Positions 1 to 7,104 of a stretch of 36,295 nucleotides of DNA are shown here, piece after piece. The notes under the pieces were generated by a model, which worked only from the letters and a program-made list of their open reading frames with translations, was not told where the DNA came from and searched no databases. Positions within the stretch are counted from its first letter, which is position 1; the number at the start of each line of letters is the position of its first letter. Origin of the DNA: an uncultured Lachnospiraceae bacterium (lineage in GTDB: Bacteria; Bacillota; Clostridia; Lachnospirales; Lachnospiraceae). Location: NCBI GenBank assembly GCA_947167155.1, contig CAMVHB010000021.1, forward strand, positions 1 to 36,295, in the 5' to 3' direction. The position numbers and the translations under genes are program-made.

Positions 1-72
1 GCAGGCAAGCAGGCAAGCAGGCAAGCAGGCAAGCAGGCAAGCAGGCAAGCAGGCAAGCAGGCAGGCAGGCAT
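1..72. repeat. Octamer tandem repeat (GCAGGCAA)n
   Basis: Seven perfect copies of the 8-bp unit GCAGGCAA run from the first base to position 56. They are followed by GCAG-only units to about position 71. The array reaches the edge of the window, so its true length is unknown. It ends about 135 bp before the start codon of the secreted DUF5648/DUF6273 gene, upstream of its ribosome binding site. It is not a CRISPR array, because there are no spacers. Such arrays can change length by slippage and can also break assemblies. Confidence 0.95.
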
Positions 73-205
73 AATAATGTAATTTTTTCGAGACTTGATC
101 TTACAAGGCTCTTTATTTCGTTGGCGAGATCGCCGACGGGGTAAGGGGTCTTTTTTTATGCACTCAAATGACGATATTGTTATCAATTGTGAAGGGAGGA
201 ACGAG

Positions 206-2035
206 ATGAGAAAAAAACAAATGCTGAAGAGAGCCGAGGCGGTTATCTTAAGCGCCGCAATGGCTGTGGGGGTGGTCATTTCTATGCCATCGCTTCCTGC
301 AGAGGCGAAGTCAAGCGGCAGGGTACCCATGTACAGGCTCTACAATCCCAATACAGGGGAACATCACTATACCCCGAGTGCGTCAGAGAGGGACAATATC
401 TCCAGAGCCGGATGGAACTATGAGGGGGTAGGCTGGTACGCTCCTGAGTCTTCGAATACACCTGTCTACAGGCTGTACAATCCCAATACGGGTGATCATC
501 ATTATACCATGGACAAAACAGAAAAAAATATCTGCGTCCGGGCAGGGTGGCAGGACGAAGATATAGCGTGGTATTCAGATGATGCGAAGACAGTTGCCGT
601 ATATCGGGAATTCAACCCAAACGCTGTAACCGGAACTCATAATTATACTTCAAATCTGAATGAGCACAACTATCTTGGAAGTATCGGATGGAGTGCAGAG
701 GGCATAGCCTGGTACGGCCTTGAGCCGAGGGATGAGGATTCATGGAAGAGCGCATATTCCGCCTTTGTAAATTCCTATGATGAGAGCGGGAGTGTAAATG
801 GAAGCACTATTGAGCAGGTGACCTACAGAGCGCTCTATACGGATTATGACAATTTGGTGCCGATACTTGTGGTGAACCGTATCAATGGATACGGTGCGAA
901 TATTTCTCTCTACATATATGATAACGGACAGGTGCAGCCGGTGAAGTGTCTCAAAGATGTAGCTTCCTACGGAGACATAGATGGAACGACTATATATTTT
1001 GACCCTTCAGACGGCAGCATAATCATCCTTACCACAGGAAATTATTACAATGGCCAAAGTTACGTGAAGATGAGGCGGTATCGTCTGAACCTCACAGCAG
1101 CAAAGAAGATAGACAGCAGTGCTTCCGATTTCTATACCATGGATCCTTATGAATATCTTTATGTTTACATTGAAGGAAACTACCATAAGACCGGATATTT
1201 CATGGTTTATGATAATGGCAGTGAAAAGGAAATCTCGAAGTCGGAATTTGAAAAGCTGCTTCAAGTCAGTGAAAAGGACGGATCCGATGTGACAGGCAAG
1301 GGGCAGGAAAAGTCATCCTTTACCACAGATATAGCCCAGGCTGAAGGGAACTACAAGGTCGGAGACACTGTGATCCTTGGTTCCTATGAGCAGGACAACA
1401 ATCTTTCAAACGGCAAGGAGCCTATAGAGTGGCAGGTCATAGGTAGCCGAAACGGGCACACGCTTCTCCTTTCAAAGTACGCCCTTGATTGTAAGAAATA
1501 TAACGAAACATATACGGATATCACTTGGGAAAACTGCACTCTCAGGTCATGGCTCAACAATGATTTTTACAATACCGCATTCTCCTCCTCCGACAAGAAA
1601 AGGATCGTGACTGCTCATAATGAGAACCCTGATTCCTACGAGCTGTACAAGCCATGGAATTACGGTTCATCCGTGTACGGAGCCGAGGGCGGAAACGCGA
1701 CAGACGACAAGGTCTTTCTTCTGAGCTGGACGGAGGCAAGGGACTATCTTGACGGAAAGCTTTATGAGGATCGTCTTGGAGCAGGAAATTACAACCAGAA
1801 GCTTCTCTGCAGGCCCACGGCTTACGCGAAGGCACAGGGAGTAGGGACTTGGACTTACTCCAATAGCGATAACTATGGTCCCTCCGATATAGATGGGTGC
1901 TGCTGGTGGTGGCTGCGGTCGCCGGGCCCTCTTCAGCACTTTGCCGCGACTGTGATCATCGATGGCTCCCTCGGCAACTACGGCAGCGTGGGCGACAGCG
2001 GTGAGGGTGTGCGTCCCGCTTTGCTCATAGATTAA
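206..2035 (+). CDS. Secreted DUF5648-repeat / DUF6273 protein
   Basis: A 609-aa secreted protein of unknown function. I chose the ATG at 206 because a GAAGGGAGGA ribosome binding site lies 5 nt upstream and the protein then begins with a signal peptide (basic MRKKQMLKR, hydrophobic stretch, cleavage near AEAK, about residue 35). An in-frame ATG at 95 would put an unlikely hydrophilic extension in front. Residues about 41-175 hold three copies of the DUF5648-type repeat (YRLYNPNTGEHHYT ... GWNYEGVGWY). A middle beta-rich segment follows. Residues about 383-609 match the DUF6273 pattern (VGDTVILGSYEQ, IEWQVI, LRSWLN, CCWWWLRSPG, GVRPALLID). No LPXTG anchor is visible, so the protein is probably released or held non-covalently. 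The repeat triplet is also found at the C-terminus of the protein at 13273-18231. Family names are from memory of the motifs; the function is not known to me. Confidence 0.85.
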   Translation: MRKKQMLKRAEAVILSAAMAVGVVISMPSLPAEAKSSGRVPMYRLYNPNTGEHHYTPSASERDNISRAGWNYEGVGWYAPESSNTPVYRLYNPNTGDHHYTMDKTEKNICVRAGWQDEDIAWYSDDAKTVAVYREFNPNAVTGTHNYTSNLNEHNYLGSIGWSAEGIAWYGLEPRDEDSWKSAYSAFVNSYDESGSVNGSTIEQVTYRALYTDYDNLVPILVVNRINGYGANISLYIYDNGQVQPVKCLKDVASYGDIDGTTIYFDPSDGSIIILTTGNYYNGQSYVKMRRYRLNLTAAKKIDSSASDFYTMDPYEYLYVYIEGNYHKTGYFMVYDNGSEKEISKSEFEKLLQVSEKDGSDVTGKGQEKSSFTTDIAQAEGNYKVGDTVILGSYEQDNNLSNGKEPIEWQVIGSRNGHTLLLSKYALDCKKYNETYTDITWENCTLRSWLNNDFYNTAFSSSDKKRIVTAHNENPDSYELYKPWNYGSSVYGAEGGNATDDKVFLLSWTEARDYLDGKLYEDRLGAGNYNQKLLCRPTAYAKAQGVGTWTYSNSDNYGPSDIDGCCWWWLRSPGPLQHFAATVIIDGSLGNYGSVGDSGEGVRPALLID

Positions 2036-2087
2036 GGGCTGCTCAGGCGGATGGTGGGATGAAGTCGAGGGTGATACGAACTATGAT

Positions 2088-2110
2088 TTAGAGCGCCTGG
2101 GCTCTAATTT
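2088..2110 (+). terminator. Weak hairpin terminator
   Basis: TTAGAGC (2088-2094) pairs with GCTCTAA (2101-2107) around a 6-nt loop and is followed only by TTTG. It lies about 50 bp after the stop of the DUF5648/DUF6273 gene. It could end that transcript, but the short T tract makes it a weak call. Confidence 0.4.
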
Positions 2111-2373
2111 GTAGCAATAGGAGAACCGTCCCCTGTCTCCTTTGGAATCTGATAAGTCGCCGCCACTTTTCTCCTCTTGACATAGATAAACGTATTCAGT
2201 ATCATTCTTTCAAATTCAAGAAAGCGTGGTCTTTTTTCATAAAGAGTCAACGGCGTTCGCCGGCACGCATTCCATGAATCTTTTGTAGCCCACAGTTTAT
2301 TTTTGAACGCAGGCGGTGTATATTTAGGATGAAGGCTTTCTTCTTTCCCTGCATCCGTTATGGGAGTGGAACT
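2104..2373 (-). pseudogene. Unrecognised gene remnant (C-terminal piece)
   Basis: An open frame of 90 codons on the minus strand, stop at 2104-2106 and interrupted upstream by TGA at 2374-2376. It has no convincing start codon; the only ATG is at 2205, internal. The translation looks protein-like, with segments such as KLWATKDSWNACRRTPLTLYE, RPRFLEFERMILNTF and IYVKRRKV. The last dozen or so codons read through a GGGGACGG REP-like palindrome, so the original C-terminus has probably been replaced. It abuts, and in its open frame overlaps, the opposite-strand Rpn remnant, as expected where two broken genes were joined. I do not recognise the family. It may be chance reading frame, but the composition argues mildly against that. 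Confidence 0.4.
2119..2141. repeat. REP-like palindrome, GGGGACGG family
   Basis: AGGAGA (2119-2124) and TCTCCT (2136-2141) form a small hairpin whose loop carries the core CCGTCCCC. The same core recurs at 11755, 18245 and twice at 21536-21601. This copy sits in the gap after the DUF5648/DUF6273 gene. Confidence 0.6.
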
Positions 2374-2770
2374 TCAAGATCAGATCAACCTGATATCTCC
2401 GGTGGATATGGATGACAAAGAGTTTCTTAAGTTCCACACAGATTTTGGATTTGCTATGGAAGTTATAAAACATCAGTCATCGGATGCCGATGAAGTCATA
2501 GGTAGAACTAATCATAGAAAGATAGACAGAGATACAGCGTTATTCTTAAACAGCGCAGTAAAGCTTAACTTGGAGTATGAAGAAGAAACCGGAGGTGTTG
2601 ATATGTGCCTTGCAATGGAAAGAAAGCAAAAGAGGGATGAGATTACCGGAGCAATAAAACTGATGAAATATCAGGGCGCATCTGAAAACGACATAATTAA
2701 AGAAATGATGGAAATGTTTAATGTAACCAAGGACTATGTCCTTCCACTTCTTACGGCACAGAAAGTATAA
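2333..2770 (+). pseudogene. Rpn/PD-(D/E)XK nuclease-transposase C-terminal remnant
   Basis: The frame is open from just after a TGA at 2330-2332 to the stop at 2768-2770, with a possible ATG at 2360 that lacks a good ribosome binding site. From about 2384 the translation resembles the C-terminal third of Rpn-family recombination-promoting nucleases / PD-(D/E)XK transposases of Lachnospiraceae. Segments supporting this are INLISP, DKEFLKFHTDFGFAMEVIKHQ, TNHRKIDRDTALFLNSAVKL, GGVDMCLAMERK, and the terminal helix EITGAIKLMKYQGASENDI. The catalytic N-terminal region is absent, so this is a truncated relic and not a functional nuclease. It sits beside another remnant on the other strand and upstream of an intact defence-like pair. 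The family assignment is from recalled motifs. Confidence 0.65.
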
Positions 2771-2829
2771 TAATTGCCTTGGTGGTAATGAATTCTGGGA
2801 TGAGGTGGGGTTCACCTGTAAAGCTTATC

Positions 2830-2881
2830 TTGACTACATGAGAAAAAAGTTTAATCTATTAGGCGATGCCACCGCATCGCC
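2830..2881 (+). promoter_or_regulatory. Relic copy of a tRNA promoter
   Basis: TTGACT (2830-2835), a 16-nt spacer and TAATCT (2852-2857) form a promoter. From AAAAAAGTTTAATCTAT onward the stretch is nearly identical to the promoter of tRNA-Val at 8217-8255, including the CGATGC start-site region. No tRNA follows here. Instead GGCGATGC (2862-2869) pairs with GCATCGCC (2874-2881) in a tight hairpin. It looks like a duplicated tRNA upstream region whose tRNA has been lost. Confidence 0.5.
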
Positions 2882-2958
2882 TCCCTCAAACGTCTTGCAT
2901 CAAGTAATTCTGCCACGCACAAAGTATATGCAATTGTAAAGTGACACACTGGCTTTTT

Positions 2959-3639
2959 TCATTTTTCGGCAGTTAGGTATGGTTTCAGCTTTTCGACAAG
3001 CGTGTGGAGCATTGTGCCCGGTGCTGATTTGGAAGGAGCTTTTCCTTCGTTGATCTTTTCAAGTTTCTTGGCATTTTCGATGGCATCCTTCAGATGAGGG
3101 TATAGGATTCGGTACATATCATCACGATTCTTACGGTATTCTCCCTCTCCGAGAGATTTAAGGATTTCCGTGAGTTTTGGCCAGTATTCTCTACGGTGAA
3201 GATCGGACTGCAGGAAGCTGAAATGGAGCAGGAACCAGAGCTCCACGCATTGGTTTGACCAGATGGCGTGATAAGTGGTTTCGTCGTTTGAATCAGCTTC
3301 ACAGAGGCGTGCTGTCTCATCAATGTGCGAGGCAGGAAAATCATCGGTGTCGTAAACTACCCATACATGGCGGTATCCGTTTGCAGATTTTGTGGCAAGC
3401 TCCTTTGCCTTGGAATATAGGTTCAGGGTGTTATCGCCTTTGCCTTCCACTTTGACATTAATCTTGTCCGGAAATCTATTGTTGATGATATCCCCCATCG
3501 CATTAAAGTAAGGCGGTTCTGTTTCAGTTCCTTCTGTGACAATCAGATGGTATTCAGGCTGGATCATCTTGCAACGGTCGCGCCTCGGCTGCATCCAGCT
3601 TTTGTTCTGATCACTTTTCTTTACAGGTTTCAGACTCAT
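2959..3639 (-). CDS. RloB-like Toprim-type nuclease subunit
   Basis: A 226-aa protein resembling the RloB family, the small partner of ATPases in AbiL-type abortive infection and RloAB loci. The basic N-terminus (residues 1-25) is followed by a Toprim-like core: HLIVTEGTETEPPYF with E36-G37, then HVWVVYDTDDF with acidic D97, D99 and D100. The segment NQCVELWFLLHF is the conserved family block, and a lysine-rich C-terminal helix follows. The ATG overlaps the TGA of the upstream ATPase gene by 4 nt (3636-3639), so the two are translationally coupled. By analogy the protein probably cuts nucleic acid when the ATPase senses infection; this is inference. Length is typical and no truncation is seen. 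Confidence 0.8.
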   Translation of the reverse strand: MSLKPVKKSDQNKSWMQPRRDRCKMIQPEYHLIVTEGTETEPPYFNAMGDIINNRFPDKINVKVEGKGDNTLNLYSKAKELATKSANGYRHVWVVYDTDDFPASHIDETARLCEADSNDETTYHAIWSNQCVELWFLLHFSFLQSDLHRREYWPKLTEILKSLGEGEYRKNRDDMYRILYPHLKDAIENAKKLEKINEGKAPSKSAPGTMLHTLVEKLKPYLTAEK

Positions 3640-4841
3640 GCGAATGCACCTCCCAGCATATTCCGGAGATAGGGATCCGCTCCATAACGTCCTTCAAGAT
3701 ATTGCTTATCATAGGTGGCGGTATTTTTGATGCGGGAGCCGTCTTCGCTTCTCATTTCATGCAGAGAGTATACATCACTTTCGTGCGCTTCATTATCAGC
3801 GGCGAACCATATCTCATCACGACGGAAGACGGAATTTTTCATCGTGGACATATCATGTGATGTGAAAAGAAGCTGGGCACCTTGGCGATTAATCTCCTTA
3901 TTCTTGAAAAGAAGGATCACATATCTAAGAAGTTTTGGATGTAGCTTGGCATCCAGTTCATCGATGATGACAAGCCTTCCCTCGCGAAGTGCCAGCAGGA
4001 TAACCGGCAGAGCAGCGATCAGCTTCCTGGTGCCGTCGGATTCTTCTGTAAAGGACAGTTCATATTCCTTCTTTCCAAGCTTACGCTTCATGTAAAGCTG
4101 CTTGCTGTCTTCATCATAACGGTAATCTGTGATGTCAATGTCCATATCGTTCAGTGCTCGTATGAATTGACTCTTGTATTCCGTATATTTTTCCAGCATA
4201 ATCTGATGCTCTACCATAGGATTTGCATAGCTTCGGATAATACAGCTTTCAAACCAGGTCATCACTTCGCTGATCTCAGGGATGTCATAATTGATCGCAA
4301 GGAATGAGAGGTAAGGCATCTTCGGGTTCACATCAGTATTTATACTCTTCTTGTTTATACTGTATCCGAGAGTGATCTTACTCTTCTCACGGTCAAATAA
4401 TTCAGCAGCCTTCTTGCCGGTGATTGACTTGCGTGTCAGTGATTCGGCAGTGACTTCATTATCCTTTAGGGCAATGTAGTAGCAGTACAGGTTGCTTCCA
4501 ATCAGGAAAAAGAGCTTGAACTCAGTCGGCTCATTCGCTGAGACTTCATTGAAAAGAAAGGGAATGGCATCCACCTTTTGCTGAAGGATGATGGATTTAC
4601 GGTTCTTTCCCAGCTCATGCACCGGCTTAACGATTGTAGAAATCACACAGGACAGCGCCTGAAGAAGATTGGACTTACCTCCGCCGTTTGGCCCGTACAC
4701 GGCACTGACAGGAACGAGGTCGGGTGCGGACTTTGTGGTGATGAGAGTTTCCTTGAACTCAGGGAGAGCAGCTGCCTGGAAGTCAAATATGGTTTCGTCC
4801 TTGTAGGACTTAAAGTTCTTGAATGTGAACTGACATAACAT
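3636..4841 (-). CDS. AAA/ABC-type ATPase, AbiLi/RloA-like defence protein
   Basis: A 401-aa ATPase of the SMC/ABC-like AAA group. Walker A is GPNGGGKS (residues 50-57). The ABC-like signature appears as SDGTRKL, Walker B is LVIIDELDAKLHP (around residues 289-300), and a switch histidine lies in LLFTSHD. The N-terminal FTFKNFKSYKDE is the usual opening of this family. The start at 4841 follows an AGGAGGCG site on the minus strand (4851-4856 region) and a good promoter further up. Together with the overlapping RloB-like gene it makes a two-gene module like AbiL or RloAB, in which the ATPase is thought to sense infection and control the Toprim subunit. The neighbours on both sides are broken genes, typical of an accessory insertion point. 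PARIS-type AriA is a more distant alternative. Confidence 0.8.
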   Translation of the reverse strand: MLCQFTFKNFKSYKDETIFDFQAAALPEFKETLITTKSAPDLVPVSAVYGPNGGGKSNLLQALSCVISTIVKPVHELGKNRKSIILQQKVDAIPFLFNEVSANEPTEFKLFFLIGSNLYCYYIALKDNEVTAESLTRKSITGKKAAELFDREKSKITLGYSINKKSINTDVNPKMPYLSFLAINYDIPEISEVMTWFESCIIRSYANPMVEHQIMLEKYTEYKSQFIRALNDMDIDITDYRYDEDSKQLYMKRKLGKKEYELSFTEESDGTRKLIAALPVILLALREGRLVIIDELDAKLHPKLLRYVILLFKNKEINRQGAQLLFTSHDMSTMKNSVFRRDEIWFAADNEAHESDVYSLHEMRSEDGSRIKNTATYDKQYLEGRYGADPYLRNMLGGAFA

Positions 4842-4876
4842 AACGATACGCCTCCTTTCCTGAGGGTCCTTAGGGT

Positions 4877-4905
4877 ATTATACGATAAAAAACCGAGAAA
4901 AGCAA
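4877..4905 (-). promoter_or_regulatory. Promoter of the ATPase-RloB operon
   Basis: Read on the minus strand, TTGCTT (4900-4905), a 17-nt spacer and TATAAT (4877-4882) form a near-consensus housekeeping promoter. The predicted start lies about 30 nt before the ATPase start codon and upstream of its AGGAGG site. Confidence 0.75.
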
Positions 4906-4974
4906 GTTATATATTTGATATTAGAAAAATATTTTACGAAATAGCGACATAAAACGAACCATGTTGTTTTTTGG

Positions 4975-5012
4975 GCTGAATTGGAATCCGAGCGCTGAAT
5001 TGGAATCCGAGC
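4975..5012. repeat. Tandem duplication of 19 bp
   Basis: The 19-bp unit GCTGAATTGGAATCCGAGC occurs twice in direct contact (4975-4993 and 4994-5012). It lies at the left edge of the Fic remnant, between it and the defence operon promoter, and may mark a rearrangement point. Confidence 0.85.
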
Positions 5013-5065
5013 TTCCAGTTTGCAAAGTTGAATTTTGTCGAAAAAGAAAGTCAACTATAGCACAT

Positions 5066-5227
5066 GGCCATTTTGCTATAGTGGATGACTATATCATAGA
5101 GAAAACAAAGGATCGGTACTATGATACGCTCGAAGCGTCAGATGCCGGTTGGCATGAAGAGAAAAGTGCTCCGACACCATTTATTAGATATATGCTTCAG
5201 ACTATTCTGGCATGTTATACAGACCTA
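5066..5227 (+). pseudogene. Fic-family protein C-terminal remnant
   Basis: The reading frame that opens at 4961 carries, from about 5066, a segment resembling the extreme C-terminal helix bundle of Fic/DOC proteins: IIEKTKDRYYDTLEASDAGWHE followed by TPFIRYMLQTILACYTDL. The catalytic HxFx(D/E)GNGR motif and the rest of the protein are missing. Homology stops where the aldo/keto reductase fragment begins in another frame (about 5226), so this is one half of a deletion junction. Assignment is by recalled motif, moderately sure. Confidence 0.55.
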
Positions 5228-5582
5228 CATGGTCCTGGAGCAGGGGGCTTTGTCCGGAAAGTACGATACCGCCCATCCGATGCCTGAAGGCTCAGAGAGA
5301 GCAAAGACCTACGATCCGGTGCTTGACAAGCTGGAAGTGCTTAAGGCAGAGCTTGGGAAGCTGGCTGACAAATACAATGTGGGACCGGCGCAGATCCCTG
5401 TGGCATGGGCGATTGCAAAGGGGACACTTTCGATCATCGGTGTGACGAAGGAAAATCAGGTGCTGGACGCTGTCAAGGCAGCGAATGTCGCACTTATCGA
5501 AGAAGAAACGGCAGAGCTTGAAAAGGTGGCGGACAGCCTGGAACTGAATGTGATACGTTTCTGGGAAAAGGAGATGAAATAA
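5226..5582 (+). pseudogene. Aldo/keto reductase C-terminal remnant
   Basis: About 118 codons matching the C-terminal third of an aldo/keto reductase: YMVLEQGALSGKYDT, then RAKTYDPVLDKLEVLKAEL, QIPVAWAIAKGTLSIIGVTK (the cofactor-binding strand-loop) and a terminal LNVIRFWEKEMK. The catalytic Tyr-Lys-Asp-His half is absent. Upstream codons in this frame (5121-5225) are the out-of-frame Fic remnant and should not be counted as part of the protein. The fragment is probably non-functional. Fragment boundaries suggest a deletion fused the tails of two unrelated genes. Confidence 0.75.
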
Positions 5583-5713
5583 AATACAACATGTAAAGCA
5601 TGGAAATTCAGCTCTCCTGATATGCCGTATCTGCATGGAGTGCATGGGATTCGAAGATCCGGGAAGGATAGCAGCAGCGGGAGGCACCACTGCAGGGTTA
5701 CGCGATTAACCTG

Positions 5714-5741
5714 TTGCTATCACCGGCTTTTTGCCTAATAA
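5714..5741 (+). promoter_or_regulatory. Possible promoter of the MATE-LacI operon
   Basis: TTGCTA (5714-5719), a 16-nt spacer and TAATAA (5736-5741) lie about 30 nt before the start of the MATE gene. The match is moderate. The rest of 5583-5760 shows no gene I can support; a short open stretch reading CRICMECMGFEDPG is too small to call. Confidence 0.4.
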
Positions 5742-5772
5742 TATTTTCGGATATTATTTGAGGAGGCAAGTG

Positions 5773-7095
5773 ATGGCTGAAGGATCTTTTTTCAAAAAAT
5801 CAATGAAGATTGCAGTTCCTGTTGCATTACAGGCTATGCTGCAGTCTTCTTTTTCTATGATAGACCAGATCATGGTTGGCCAGCTTGGAAAGACAGCCAT
5901 AGCCGCAGTAGAGGTTGGCGGAAAGCCGGGATTTGTGTTTGCGTTTGTCAGCGGAGCTGTAGCAACAGTAACAGGCATCATGGTTTCCCAGTATATGGGA
6001 AAAAAGGATGATGAAAAGGTGGATGTCAGCATGTCGGTGAACATGCTTGTTATGGCGGCAATAGCGCTTGCAACGACCGCGGCCTGTTTGTTCTTTCCGG
6101 GATTTTTGACCGGGATATTTACAAAGGATATGGCTGTAATAGAAGCCGGGGCTTCCTATGTTCGTATAGTTTCCATTACTTTTCCTCTTTCAGGAATAGC
6201 ATCAGTTTTGGCGGTTCAGATAAGATGCAGGGACCATTCCGAGTATCCTTTATTCATAAGTGCAATAGCAGCTGTCGTCAACACGGTTCTGAACTTCGTT
6301 CTGATATTCGGTCATTTCGGCGCACCTGCACTTGGGGTCAGCGGGGCAGCCATCGCCAGTGTGGTATCCCAGATAGTAAATCTGGCTCTTATGATCTTTT
6401 TTTATAATAAGATATGCAGATTCCGTTTCCGTATCAGGATGGACAATACGGAAATGCGGCAATATGCAGCCATGCTGCTTCCGGTTGTGATCAATGAGTT
6501 TTTGTGGACTTTAGGGCAGAATGTAAACACTTTTATATACGGGCATATGGGAACGGACGAGCTTGCCGGAATGTCCCTTACAGGCCCGGTACAGGGGCTG
6601 TCTATCGGAGCGCTTTCAGGAATATCGCAGGCAGCAGGTATTTTGATAGGAAAGCGTCTTGGAGAGCAGGAATATGACAAGGCATACGCGGAGTCAAAGA
6701 AGCTCTGTATATATGGATTCATTGGCTCTGCGGTGTTGTCTGTTGTTCTGATGATATCAAGAAATATCTATGTTGGATTATTTAATGTGGATGCGAATGT
6801 TGCCGCTATTGGTTCGCTTTTGCTTGTAGCCTTCGGGATTCTGGCACCGGTCAAGGTTCAGAACATGATCCTCGGGGGAGGGATAATCAGGAGCGGCGGC
6901 AGGACTAGGTACATCATGATAATTGATATGCTGGGCACATGGCTTGTGGGAGTGCCCCTGGGACTCTTTACCGGCTTATATCTCAAGCTGCCTATAGTCT
7001 GGGTATATTTTATATTATCCCAGGAGGAGCTCGTCAGATTCCTGATCACAGTATTTTTGTTCAGAAGCAGAAAGTGGATGAATACGATAGAATAA
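5773..7095 (+). CDS. MATE family efflux transporter
   Basis: A 440-aa integral membrane exporter of the MATE family, expected to expel organic cations or drugs using a Na+ or H+ gradient. The ATG at 5773 follows AGGAGG at 5761-5766 with 6-nt spacing and is preferred over an upstream ATG at 5731. The N-terminus (KKSMKIAVPVALQAMLQSSFSMIDQIMVGQLG) is the family hallmark; it is followed by about twelve hydrophobic segments in two related halves, the second opening with LLPVVINEFLWTLGQNVNTFIYGHMG. Length is typical. A LacI-type regulator begins 9 nt after the stop, so the pair is probably one operon and the regulator may control export. The substrate cannot be told from sequence. Confidence 0.9.
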   Translation: MAEGSFFKKSMKIAVPVALQAMLQSSFSMIDQIMVGQLGKTAIAAVEVGGKPGFVFAFVSGAVATVTGIMVSQYMGKKDDEKVDVSMSVNMLVMAAIALATTAACLFFPGFLTGIFTKDMAVIEAGASYVRIVSITFPLSGIASVLAVQIRCRDHSEYPLFISAIAAVVNTVLNFVLIFGHFGAPALGVSGAAIASVVSQIVNLALMIFFYNKICRFRFRIRMDNTEMRQYAAMLLPVVINEFLWTLGQNVNTFIYGHMGTDELAGMSLTGPVQGLSIGALSGISQAAGILIGKRLGEQEYDKAYAESKKLCIYGFIGSAVLSVVLMISRNIYVGLFNVDANVAAIGSLLLVAFGILAPVKVQNMILGGGIIRSGGRTRYIMIIDMLGTWLVGVPLGLFTGLYLKLPIVWVYFILSQEELVRFLITVFLFRSRKWMNTIE

Positions 7096-7104
7096 AGAGT
7101 TGAT

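Noticed and set aside
1..72. CRISPR array at the left edge
   Set aside because: The units are 8 bp and contiguous, with no unique spacers and no cas genes.
95..205. Extended N-terminus of the DUF5648/DUF6273 protein from an ATG at 95
   Set aside because: It would bury the signal peptide behind 37 polar residues, whereas ATG 206 has a strong ribosome site 5 nt upstream.
2736..2939. A 67-codon plus-strand frame between the Rpn remnant and the defence pair
   Set aside because: It overlaps the relic tRNA promoter and hairpin, has no ribosome site and no family resemblance.
5121..5225. N-terminal part of the aldo/keto reductase frame
   Set aside because: These codons are the Fic-like segment read in another frame. 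The reductase similarity begins only at about 5226.
5583..5710. A short cysteine-containing frame (CRICMEC) suggesting a ferredoxin fragment
   Set aside because: It is about 30 codons with no start or wider similarity, so it could be chance.
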